Below are positions 1 through 6,161 of a stretch of 7,648 bases of DNA, in pieces. How positions within the stretch are numbered: position 1 is the first letter of the stretch; every line of letters begins with the position of its first letter. Under the pieces are notes generated by a model. That model had not been told where the DNA came from. It did no database searches and saw only the letters and a list, made by a program, of their open reading frames with translations. Where the stretch lies: positions 1 through 7,648 of the forward strand of contig VBCL01000146.1 in assembly GCA_005888865.1 (NCBI GenBank), given 5' to 3'. A program made the translations under genes and the position numbers. This DNA comes from Betaproteobacteria bacterium (GTDB taxonomy: Bacteria > Pseudomonadota > Gammaproteobacteria > Burkholderiales > Casimicrobiaceae).

Positions 1-783
1 CGGATCGAGATATTCGGGCTCGCCGGCGAGGAGATTGACCACCGGCCGATCGCGGAACAGCCCGCGCACTTCGCCTTCGCGCACGAACTTGGCGAGATCC
101 CCGGCGAAGAGCGACGAGAAAATCGCATCCGGCTTCGCGTCGAGCAGCGCCTGTACCACCGGTCCTGCATCGATCTTGCCCAGCGGGACGGCAATCTCGA
201 CGAACTCGAGCCCTCCGGGCTGACGCGCGATCATCAGCTGCTTGAACGCCGCGGTCGCGGCCGTGCCGTATTCGTAGTTGGGATAGACGATCGCCCAGCG
301 CTTCTTGCCGAGGCGCACCGCATCGGGGACCAGCATCGCGGTCTGCATGTAGGTCGAAGGACGCAGGCGGAAGGTGTACTTGTTTCCGCTCTCCCAGACG
401 ATCTTGTCGGTCAACGGCTCGGCGGCGAGGAAGAGCACGTGCCGCTGCTTGGCGAGGTCGGCCACCGCGAGGCCGACCGCGGAGGAGAACGTCCCCATGA
501 GCAGGTCGACTTTTTCGCGGGCGAGCAGCTCCTCGGCGACCCGTACCGCATCGCCGGCATTGCCGTTGTCGTCGCGGGTCACAAGCTCCAGCGATCGGCC
601 GAGGACACCGCCACTGTGGTTGATTTCCTCGACCGCGAGCTCCATGCCCTTCTTGTACGGTTCGAGGAACGCCGGGAACGTCTTGTAGCTGTTGAGCTCA
701 CCCAGCTTGATCGGCTGCGCCGAAGCCGCCGTCGCTGCCAGTGCCACCACGGACAGCGCAACCGTTGCCAGAAACCGCTTCAT
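1..783 (-). CDS. ABC transporter periplasmic solute-binding protein, LivK-type (partial)
   Basis: This is the periplasmic receptor of an ABC importer of the branched-chain amino-acid (HAAT, Peripla_BP_6) class. It binds a small solute and delivers it to the membrane permease. The ATG is the complement of 781-783, with GGAG (complement of 789-792) 5 nt upstream. Residues 1-22 form a signal peptide (MKR start, hydrophobic core, ASA before Gln23), so the protein is exported. The mature part begins QPIKLGELNSYK and carries family hallmarks: YKKGMELAVEEIN near residues 37-49, then GGVLGR, RDDNGNAGDAV, the GTFSSAVGLAVADLA segment, YPNYEYGTAA and KPDAIFSSLFAGDL. The frame is open for 261 codons to the window edge, whereas family members usually have about 380-420 residues, so the C-terminal third is outside. 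The ligand cannot be named, because this family also binds amides, urea and aromatic acids. No permease or ATPase gene is visible here; those would lie to the left. The class is secure, the substrate unknown. Confidence 0.9.
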   Translation of the reverse strand, partial: MKRFLATVALSVVALAATAASAQPIKLGELNSYKTFPAFLEPYKKGMELAVEEINHSGGVLGRSLELVTRDDNGNAGDAVRVAEELLAREKVDLLMGTFSSAVGLAVADLAKQRHVLFLAAEPLTDKIVWESGNKYTFRLRPSTYMQTAMLVPDAVRLGKKRWAIVYPNYEYGTAATAAFKQLMIARQPGGLEFVEIAVPLGKIDAGPVVQALLDAKPDAIFSSLFAGDLAKFVREGEVRGLFRDRPVVNLLAGEPEYLDP

Positions 784-1102
784 GGAAGCTCCGGAAGGAG
801 TTGATCAGGACGCGCGGGGTGTCCCCGAGTCCGGAACGCATGATAGCCGCAGCGCGGGCGCTTCGGAAAGCGCAGTCAGCACAAGGGTTTTCGTCGAGTT
901 CTATGCTTATTCGAGGCAGGGGGCTGCGTCGAGCGCGCCGCGGCGGGTAAAATGTCACGTTTTGTCATCGCGCGGCGCGGGTGCTGGGCGCCCCCGCATC
1001 GAATCGGCGAGCGCGCATTCTGCGGGTACCGCAAGACTTTCCCCGCCGACCACACGTTCTTGCAGACCGTGGCCCTCGTAGCGCGCGCCGCGAACAGGAC
1101 TT
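784..1102. other. Divergent intergenic region
   Basis: These 319 nt separate the minus-strand solute-binding gene from the plus-strand oxidoreductase gene and must hold both promoters. On the plus strand TAAAAT (948-953) is a good -10-like hexamer, but nothing close to TTGACA lies 16-18 nt upstream; if used, it leaves a leader of about 140 nt. TGTCA occurs twice exactly 10 bp apart (953-957 and 963-967), on one face of the helix. A small TGCGG/CCGCA stem sits at 1021-1033. No convincing small ORF or RNA gene is seen, since the open frames here have no ribosome site or recognisable product. Confidence 0.5.
808..832 (-). promoter_or_regulatory. Hairpin in the leader of the solute-binding protein gene
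   Basis: An inverted repeat lies 25-49 nt upstream of the minus-strand start codon. The outer arms GGAC (808-811) and GTCC (829-832) pair, an asymmetric internal loop follows, and the inner arms CGGGG (815-819) and CCCCG (823-827) close a 3-nt loop. TCCGGAA occurs on both sides (790-796 and 830-836). It could be an mRNA leader structure or a protein-binding site. The pairing is visible, but the function is inference. Confidence 0.3.
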
Positions 1103-2620
1103 ATGTTGAAGCTTGGATTCGGACTGTTGTTCGACGACCTCTACACGAGCGCGGGGCTCACGCGCCTGGACGCGGCGTTCATTGCGCATCTCCAGGCGGC
1201 AGACGCCGCGCTTGCGGCGCGGCTCGCTGCCGGGCGCGCAGAGCCCCATGCGCTGGGGCGCAAGGGCGAGTCCGACCTTCTTGTCGCGCTCGCGCCGCAC
1301 GTCGAGGATTTCGTCGCGCAATTGTTCGACGTCGCGACAGAGGTGACCGCCTTGCAGGAAGCGCAGCACGAGCTCGCGCCCGTGTTCGCCTGCAAGCGCC
1401 AGGTCGTGCAGCGCAAGGCACTCAACAAATACAAGCTCGAAGACGCCACGACGTTCGACGGCGCCGCGCTTCGCGGCGAGCTGGAGGCGATATTCGGCGA
1501 ATCGCTCGCGGGACAGCGCGGCGAGATCGCGTTCGCGCGGCATGTCGGCGCTTGGGGTCAGGACGAAGCGGCGCACGCCGCGGAGATCGACCTGGCGCTC
1601 CGCTACGCGGCTTGGGCGGTGCAGACTGCCGAAGGCAAGGCGTTGCACAAATCGGGCGTGCTATTCAGGACGCCGCGCAAGCTCGACTACATGCGGCTCG
1701 TACCGGTCGAGCACGAGACGCGTCACGGCGTCGAGATGATGCGGCTCTCCGACGATCATCTGCGCCGCCGCGACGGGTTCGCGCTGACCGACCCAGGCAC
1801 CGATCTCGCCGGCGGCCTCGACCAGGCGCACTACTGCATCTGGTGTCACGAGCAGCAGAAGGATTCGTGCTCGTCGGGCTTGCGCGACAAGAAGCCCGCC
1901 GATGGCAGCGCCGCGCCGTTCAAGAAGTCCCCTTTCGGCGTGACGCTTGCCGGCTGCCCGCTCGAGGAAAAGATCTCCGAGTTCCACAGGCTGCGTGCCG
2001 ACGGCTGGGCGCTTGGCGCGCTGGCGGTGATCTGCGTCGATAACCCGCTCGTGGCGGCGACGGGTCATCGCATCTGCAACGACTGCATGAAGGCGTGCAT
2101 CTATCAGAAGCAGGATCCGGTCGATATTCCCCAGTCCGAGACCCGGCTGTTGAAGGACGTGCTGGCGCTGCCCTGGGGCTTCGAGATCTACGCGCTGCTC
2201 ACGCGCTGGAATCCACTCAACCTGCGACGGCCGCTGCCGCGCGCGTCGACCGGCAAGCGAGCGCTCGTGGTCGGGATGGGGCCCGCGGGATTCACGTTGG
2301 CGCATCATCTGCTGAACGACGGCCATACGGTGGCCGGCATCGACGGGCTCAAGATCGAACCGCTCGAAGCCGAGCTCTCGGGGGTCGCGCCCGACGGGAC
2401 GCGACGGCCGTTTGTGCCGATTCGCGACAGCACGAGCTTGCGCGAGGCGCTGGACGATCGCGTGATGGCGGGCTTCGGCGGTGTCGCGGAATACGGCATC
2501 ACCGTGCGCTGGGACAAGAATTTTCTCAAGATCATCCGGCTGATCCTCGAGCGACGCGATCGCTTTGCGATGATCGGCGGCGTGCGCTTTGGCGGGACGA
2601 TCACCGCCGAGACCGCGTTC
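1103..2620 (+). CDS. Oxidoreductase 5' part: unknown N-terminus, 4Fe-4S module, FAD Rossmann motif
   Basis: 506 codons are in frame before the break; the same frame then runs on as Arg-rich nonsense to a stop at 3812-3814. Residues 1 to about 240 are mostly helical, with no signal peptide and no domain I recognise. From 245 the Fer4_20 (dihydropyrimidine dehydrogenase domain II) pattern follows: C245-x2-C248-x7-C256, then C285-P. Next comes C311 in VICVDNPL, and GHRIC325-x2-C328-x3-C332, followed by QDPVDIP. Eight cysteines are enough for two 4Fe-4S clusters, although the family does not always use cysteine for every ligand. GMGPAG at 391-396 is the FAD-binding dinucleotide loop of the GltD-like domain, followed by the acidic end of the second strand (GID). 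The part ends in GGTITAETAF, matching the stretch that in GltD relatives leads into the strand before the ATGA motif. Confidence 0.85.
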
Positions 2621-4595
2621 GGGCGCGGGCAAGCCGACCGTGCTCGATCTGCCGAACGGGCTCGCCAACGGCGTGCGCACCGCGTCCGACTTTCTCATGG
2701 CGTTGCAGCTCACCGGCGCGGCGCGGCGCGACTCGGTCGCCAATACGCAGCTCCGGTTGCCGGTCGTCGTCATCGGAGGCGGACTGACCGCGATCGATAC
2801 TGCAACCGAATCGCTCGCCTACTACCCGGTTCAGGTCGAGAAGTTTCTAGCCCGCTACGAGGCGTTGACCCTCGAGAAAGGGCGAGATGCGGTGGAGGCC
2901 GCCTGGTCGGACGACGAGCGCGCAATCGCGCGCGAGTTTCTGGACCACGCCCGAGCGATTCGTGCCGAGCGCGCCGCCGCCGCGCGCGAGCGCCGTCCGG
3001 CACGCGTGCTGGAGCTGTTGCAATCCTGGGGTGGCGTCACGATCGCCTATCGCCGGCGCCTGCTCGACAGTCCGTCGTACACGCTCAATCACGAGGAAGT
3101 CGAGAAAGCGCTGGAGGAGGGCGTGCGCTTCGCCGAGGGCCTGACGCCGCTCGCGGTCGAAGTCGATGCGCATGGCCGCGCGCGCGCTCTCGCAGTCTCG
3201 GTCCAGCGAAGCAATGGCGACGGCGTCTGGCACGAAACGGCCAAAGCCGAGCTCCCGGCCCGCGCGATCCTGATCGCCGCCGGCACGCAGCCGAACACGA
3301 TCGCCGCGCGCGAAGACCCGGCGCATTTCCATCTCGATGGTCGCTACTTCCGGGCAGTCGACGAATCAGGCGATCCCGTGCAACCGGAGAGAGGCCTGGC
3401 GAAGCCCGACACGGCACGGGTGCTGACCGTACTGGAACCCGATGGCCGCGCCATCAGCTTCTTCGGCGATCTGCATCCGTCGTTCTTCGGCAACGTCGTG
3501 AAAGCGATGGCGAGTGCCACGCGCGGTTACCCGGTCGTCACGCGCATGCTCGAGCGCGTCGCGGCCGCATCGGTGTCGAGCGACGTCGAGTTTCTCCGCG
3601 CCATCAACGGCGAGCTTCGCGCCACGGTCGAGCGTGTGGTGCGACTCACCCCGACCATCGTCGAGGTCATCGTGCGCGCCCGGGCGGCAGCGCGCCGCTT
3701 CGCGCCGGGCCAGTTCTATCGGTTGCAGAACTTCGAGACGCTCGCCCGCAGCGTCGACGGAACGAGCCTCGCGATGGAAGGCATCGCCTTGACCGGCGCC
3801 TGGGTCGATCGTGAGCAGGGTCTCATTTCGACCATCGTGCTCGAGATGGGCGGCTCTTCGGACCTGTGCGCGCTGCTCGAGCCCGGAGAGCCCGTCGTGC
3901 TCATGGGACCGACCGGGACGCCGACCGAGATTGCCGGCGACGAGACGGTCGTGCTCGCCGGAGGAGGTCTGGGCAACGCGGTGCTTCTCTCGATCGGTCG
4001 TGCGTTCCGCAACGCCGGCTCGCGCGTGCTTTATTTCGCCGGTTATCGCAAGACGATCGATCGTTACAAGGTCGCCGAGATCGAGGCCGCGGCCGACGTC
4101 GTCGTCTGGTGCTGCGAAGAGGCGCCGGGCTTCGTCCCCGGCCGTGCGCAGGACCGGAGCTACGTGGGAAACATCGTGAAGGCGATGGTCGCGTACGCGA
4201 GTGGCGGGCTTGGGCCACAGCCGATTGCATTTTCGGCAAGCGATCGGCTCATCGCCATCGGCTCGGACCGCATGATGGCCGCCGTTGCCGCCGCGCGGCA
4301 CAACGGCCTCGGCGCGTTCGTCAAACCCACTCAACGCGGCATCGGATCGATCAACTCGCCGATGCAATGCATGATGAAGGAGATCTGCGCCCAGTGCCTG
4401 CAGCCGCACCGCGATCCGGCGACCGGCAAAGTCACGTACGTGTTCTCCTGCTTCAATCAGGACCAGCCGCTCGACGTGGTCGACTTCCCAGCGCTCGAAG
4501 CGCGCCTGGCGCAGAACGGGGTGCAGGAAAAATTGACCGCGCAGTGGATCCGGCGCTGCCGCGGTCGGATCGGTGCGGTGAACGGACGAACTTGA
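2589..4595 (+). CDS. Oxidoreductase 3' part: NAD(P) domain, FNR/PyrK-like domain, 2Fe-2S site
   Basis: The literal open frame starts at a TTG (2589), but real homology begins with GAGKPTVLDLPNG at 2622; the first dozen residues are out-of-frame noise. GGGLTAID (2775-2798) is the NAD(P)H dinucleotide loop. About 72 mostly charged, helix-like residues (2820-3035) then separate it from VTIAYRRR, where GltD has only about eight. IAAGTQPNT marks the end of the GltD-like module. From about 3600 a ferredoxin-reductase-like barrel follows, with RFAPGQFYRL (FAD). A nucleotide-binding domain with LAGGGLGNAVLL near 3960 comes next. The C-terminal cysteines C(4368)-x5-C(4386)-x2-C(4395)-x17-C(4449) match the 2Fe-2S site of PyrK/NfnS. 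The TGA is at 4593-4595. It has no ribosome site of its own, so independent translation is unlikely. Confidence 0.85.
   Translation: MAGRSPPRPRSGAGKPTVLDLPNGLANGVRTASDFLMALQLTGAARRDSVANTQLRLPVVVIGGGLTAIDTATESLAYYPVQVEKFLARYEALTLEKGRDAVEAAWSDDERAIAREFLDHARAIRAERAAAARERRPARVLELLQSWGGVTIAYRRRLLDSPSYTLNHEEVEKALEEGVRFAEGLTPLAVEVDAHGRARALAVSVQRSNGDGVWHETAKAELPARAILIAAGTQPNTIAAREDPAHFHLDGRYFRAVDESGDPVQPERGLAKPDTARVLTVLEPDGRAISFFGDLHPSFFGNVVKAMASATRGYPVVTRMLERVAAASVSSDVEFLRAINGELRATVERVVRLTPTIVEVIVRARAAARRFAPGQFYRLQNFETLARSVDGTSLAMEGIALTGAWVDREQGLISTIVLEMGGSSDLCALLEPGEPVVLMGPTGTPTEIAGDETVVLAGGGLGNAVLLSIGRAFRNAGSRVLYFAGYRKTIDRYKVAEIEAAADVVVWCCEEAPGFVPGRAQDRSYVGNIVKAMVAYASGGLGPQPIAFSASDRLIAIGSDRMMAAVAAARHNGLGAFVKPTQRGIGSINSPMQCMMKEICAQCLQPHRDPATGKVTYVFSCFNQDQPLDVVDFPALEARLAQNGVQEKLTAQWIRRCRGRIGAVNGRT
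2609..2633 (+). other. Frameshift/deletion junction in the oxidoreductase gene
   Basis: Frame 2 reads Glu-Thr-Ala-Phe through 2618-2620. The base G2621 is then surplus, and frame 3 reads Gly-Ala-Gly-Lys from 2622. Relatives have roughly 11 residues here, shaped like FDHVALA, forming the beta strand before the conserved GA. The net loss is therefore about 32 nt, which shifts the frame. The size of the gap rests on my memory of GltD-type sequences, not on an alignment. Confidence 0.7.
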
Positions 4596-4603
4596 AAAAG
4601 TTC
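4588..4603 (+). terminator. Hairpin over the oxidoreductase stop codon, GAAA loop
   Basis: GAACTT (4588-4593) and AAGTTC (4598-4603) pair perfectly around a GAAA loop of the GNRA type. The TGA at 4593-4595 spans the end of the left arm and the loop. No T-run follows, so it is not a classic intrinsic terminator. It may stabilise the transcript end together with the next two stems. Confidence 0.35.
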
Positions 4604-4608
4604 CTCTC

Positions 4609-4625
4609 GTAGGACGATTTCCTAC
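4609..4625 (+). terminator. Second 3' hairpin, GTAGGA/TCCTAC
   Basis: GTAGGA (4609-4614) and TCCTAC (4620-4625) form a perfect 6-bp stem with a CGATT loop, 5 nt after the first hairpin. GTAGGA recurs alone at 5971-5976. There is no T-run. It could be a small intergenic repeat or part of a transcript end. Confidence 0.35.
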
Positions 4626-4626
4626 A

Positions 4627-4648
4627 CGCGACGCACCGCATCGTCGCG
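4627..4648 (+). terminator. Third 3' hairpin, CGCGACG/CGTCGCG
   Basis: CGCGACG (4627-4633) and CGTCGCG (4642-4648) form a 7-bp stem with an 8-nt loop, 1 nt after the second hairpin. GC-rich sequence without a T-run follows. Together the three stems fill 61 nt between the oxidoreductase gene and the glycosyltransferase leader, which argues against simple co-transcription. Confidence 0.35.
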
Positions 4649-4760
4649 CGCCGCCCGCCCGCAGCGCATCTGCAAATCTTCCTTACAAAGACGCCTCTGC
4701 GCGACACAATGAAGACGCGACATCATCGTTCAATGCTGATTGTCCAGCAGAGAGCGATGC

Positions 4761-5855
4761 ATGACGTCGGCCATTTCTTCGAGCCGAGCCGCCGCGACCG
4801 GCGCGGCACACTCGGTGATCCACGTGATCAATCCGCTCTGGGATGCGCAGGGCGGAAGCGAGTGGCGCGCGGTGGAGATGTACAAGACGCTCGGCGCCGC
4901 AAATCGGGTTCGTCTCTGGAGCCGGTTCGATCCGGCGCCGATTTTTCGCGAGCGTTACCCCGTCGAGCTTATCCGGCCGTGGCTCGGCCGCTGGCCGGTC
5001 GGCGGCACGTTCATCTTCGTCGGAGCGTACTTTCGCGTCGGCCACTGGTTCAAGGTGGCGTTCCCGCGGCGAACGATCCTCATCTACAACACGCACCAGC
5101 CCGATCGTTTCGCCAAGGCGCTCGCGCGGTTGGAGGCGTGGCATCGCGCGCCGGTCGAAGTCGTGTACACGTCGCCCCTTCTACGCCGTCTTTCGGATCG
5201 CCCCGGGCCGGTGATCGAAAGTCCGATCGATCTTCGAAAATTCGTGCCGTTGCAAGCGCGCATGCAGCGCGCCCGGCCCTTCACGGTCGGGCGGATGTCG
5301 CGCGATGTCGCCATCAAACATCATCAGGGCGACGCCGATGTGTACAACGCGCTCGCGCGGGCCGGCGTCGCGGTGCGGGTGATGGGCGGAACGTCCTTGC
5401 AGCGCCAGCCCGATGAAGTCGTCGCGGCGAGTCTTCTCGCTGCAGGCTCGGAACGTTCCGTCGACTTTTTGCATGGTCTCGATTGCTTCTACTATCGCAC
5501 CAGCGACCAGTGGCTGGAAGCCTTCGGTCGCGTCGTGTTCGAAGCGATGGCCTGCGGACTGCCCGTGGTTTGCGGGCGGCGGGGCGGATACGCCGACTAC
5601 ATCTCCCACGGCGTTGACGGTTTCCTGTTCGATACAAACGAAGAAGCCATCGCGCTGATGCTGAAATTGCGCGCGGATCCTGCGCTGCGCGATCGCATCG
5701 GCCGCGCGGCGCGACGCTCGGTCGAGGATCTCTACACCGGCCGCGCGTGGCAGAACAAGCTCGCATTCTTCCTGCCGTCCGGGCGCGAACCGCGCGCGTC
5801 GCGCTTGGCTTCCTTGAGCGACGCCTTCAACCCGACGCCTTCCCGGCTGCCCTGA
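4761..5855 (+). CDS. GT4-family glycosyltransferase
   Basis: A complete 364-residue glycosyltransferase with the GT-B fold transfers a sugar from a nucleotide donor, probably to a cell-surface polysaccharide or glycan intermediate. It has no signal peptide and is probably cytoplasmic. The ATG at 4761 is preferred because a purine-rich GAGAGCG lies about 6 nt upstream; a TTG at 4740 would add seven unconvincing residues. The N-terminal half opens with the strand VIHVINPLW and the GGSE loop (residues 31-34). The C-terminal half has FTVGRMSRD, DCFYYRTSDQW and the GT4 signature E253-x7-E261 (EAFGRVVFE). MACGLPVV and GVDGFLFD follow, as expected for donor binding. Length is normal and I see no gap or frameshift. 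It stands alone: no other glycosyltransferase, flippase or sugar-nucleotide gene is nearby, so donor and acceptor cannot be named. A weak promoter may lie in the 165 nt upstream, but no good -35/-10 pair is visible. Confidence 0.88.
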   Translation: MTSAISSSRAAATGAAHSVIHVINPLWDAQGGSEWRAVEMYKTLGAANRVRLWSRFDPAPIFRERYPVELIRPWLGRWPVGGTFIFVGAYFRVGHWFKVAFPRRTILIYNTHQPDRFAKALARLEAWHRAPVEVVYTSPLLRRLSDRPGPVIESPIDLRKFVPLQARMQRARPFTVGRMSRDVAIKHHQGDADVYNALARAGVAVRVMGGTSLQRQPDEVVAASLLAAGSERSVDFLHGLDCFYYRTSDQWLEAFGRVVFEAMACGLPVVCGRRGGYADYISHGVDGFLFDTNEEAIALMLKLRADPALRDRIGRAARRSVEDLYTGRAWQNKLAFFLPSGREPRASRLASLSDAFNPTPSRLP

Positions 5856-5865
5856 TCGGGCAGCC
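5845..5865 (+). terminator. Terminator-like hairpin with the stop codon in its loop
   Basis: GGCTGCCC (5845-5852) and GGGCAGCC (5858-5865) form a perfect 8-bp GC-rich stem around the loop TGATC, whose first three bases are the glycosyltransferase stop codon. The bases after it contain only scattered T's (CGTGTGCGTTCGCTTT), so termination would be weak or need help. Ribosomes reaching the stop codon would melt the stem. Confidence 0.55.
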
Positions 5866-5987
5866 CGTGTGCGTTCGCTTTCCCAGCCGTTTGCCAGGCT
5901 GTCATCGGCGTGCACAGCGTGCGCGTTAATGGACCCTAGGCACGCGTGACTTCGCAGACGTCGACACGAGGTAGGAATCCGGCCGAC

Positions 5988-6019
5988 GAAGCGCCGGCAT
6001 GCCAGAGCCGGCACGCTTC
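5988..6019. terminator. Bulged hairpin, possible terminator
   Basis: GAAGCG (5988-5993) pairs with CGCTTC (6014-6019), and CCGGC (5994-5998) pairs with GCCGG (6007-6011). The two blocks are separated on the right by a CA bulge, and the loop is ATGCCAGA. A short T-run (GATTTTCC) lies 6-10 nt after the stem. It could end transcripts arriving from the glycosyltransferase or be an unrelated structured element. Confidence 0.35.
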
Positions 6020-6077
6020 ATGCTGATTTTCCAATGCCGCTAACCGGCGCATCTTCCCCGGGCGTAACGAGGCAAAA

Positions 6078-6091
6078 CGATTCGTGAATCG
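6078..6091. promoter_or_regulatory. Palindrome CGATTC-GT-GAATCG, possible operator
   Basis: A perfect 6-bp inverted repeat with a 2-nt spacer ends 70 nt upstream of the DUF6600 start codon. Its size and position, just before the AT-rich leader, fit a dimeric repressor or activator site. No regulator gene is nearby, and a 6-bp repeat can occur by chance. Confidence 0.3.
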
Positions 6092-6098
6092 GTAATGC

Positions 6099-6141
6099 TT
6101 GCGCGCGACGGAAATAGATACAACTTGCAATACTTATTAAA
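6099..6141 (+). promoter_or_regulatory. AT-rich presumed promoter/leader of the DUF6600 gene
   Basis: TTGCGC (6099-6104) is a partial -35, and the following stretch is the most AT-rich of the window, with TACAAC (6119-6124) and TTATTAAAC (6134-6142) as -10-like options. None gives both a good hexamer pair and 16-18 nt spacing, so the promoter is only placed approximately. An alternative sigma factor cannot be excluded. Confidence 0.3.
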
Positions 6142-6161
6142 CAAATCCGCGAGGACTGATC

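Larger units (their letters stand above)
1103..4595 (+). pseudogene. NfnSL-like fused flavo-iron-sulfur oxidoreductase, frameshifted
   Basis: The two long open frames 1103-2620 and 2622-4595 together encode one protein of about 1163 residues. It combines a 4Fe-4S/GltD-like half with a PyrK-like FAD, NAD and 2Fe-2S half. The same two modules, as separate subunits, form NfnL and NfnS of the NADH-dependent ferredoxin:NADP oxidoreductase, an electron-bifurcating transhydrogenase. A fused cytoplasmic enzyme moving electrons between NAD(P)H, flavin and Fe-S carriers is therefore the best inference. Dihydropyrimidine dehydrogenase and glutamate synthase small subunit share only the first half, and no catalytic partner (PyrD, GltB) is adjacent. 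The ATG at 1103 has AGGA 3 nt upstream, which is close. The frame breaks at 2620/2621, and the hydrophobic strand expected just before GAGKPT is missing, so as read the gene yields no full product. Both halves are otherwise stop-free and well conserved, which means a very recent mutation or a sequence/assembly error. Confidence 0.8.
5856..6161. other. Intergenic region between the glycosyltransferase and DUF6600 genes
   Basis: About 306 nt without a convincing gene. It holds the right arm of the terminator-like stem, a bulged hairpin (5988-6019), a short palindrome (6078-6091), and an AT-rich stretch (6111-6146) unlike its GC-rich surroundings, as expected for a promoter or leader. The open frame on the minus strand at 5936-6130 has no recognisable product and no clear ribosome site. 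Confidence 0.6.

Noticed and set aside
692..1081. Small plus-strand open frames across the start of the solute-binding gene
   Set aside because: They overlap the signal peptide region and intergenic DNA, have Ser/Arg/Ala-rich random composition and no ribosome site.
2612..2630. Programmed ribosomal frameshift
   Set aside because: There is no slippery heptamer or following pseudoknot that I can see, and shifting the frame would not restore the missing beta strand.
1661..2773. Long minus-strand open frame (370 codons) opposite the oxidoreductase gene
   Set aside because: It lies over conserved domains on the plus strand, spans the frameshift, and its Arg/His/Asp-rich product shows no motif. 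It is a high-GC antisense shadow.
2621..3814. Continuation of the first oxidoreductase frame to a stop at 3814, which would give a 903-residue protein
   Set aside because: After 2620 the translation turns into Arg/Ala/Ser-rich sequence without motifs, while the neighbouring frame carries GGGLTAID, PGQF and the 2Fe-2S cysteines.
3366..4409. Long minus-strand open frame (347 codons)
   Set aside because: It is antisense to the FNR/PyrK-like part, with biased composition and no recognisable domain.
4709..5416. Open frame from ATG 4709 as an alternative to the glycosyltransferase
   Set aside because: It is in another frame from the GT4 motifs and its product has no recognisable feature.
5936..6130. 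64-codon minus-strand open frame in the intergenic region
   Set aside because: No clear ribosome site, no motif, and it overlaps the palindrome and hairpin.
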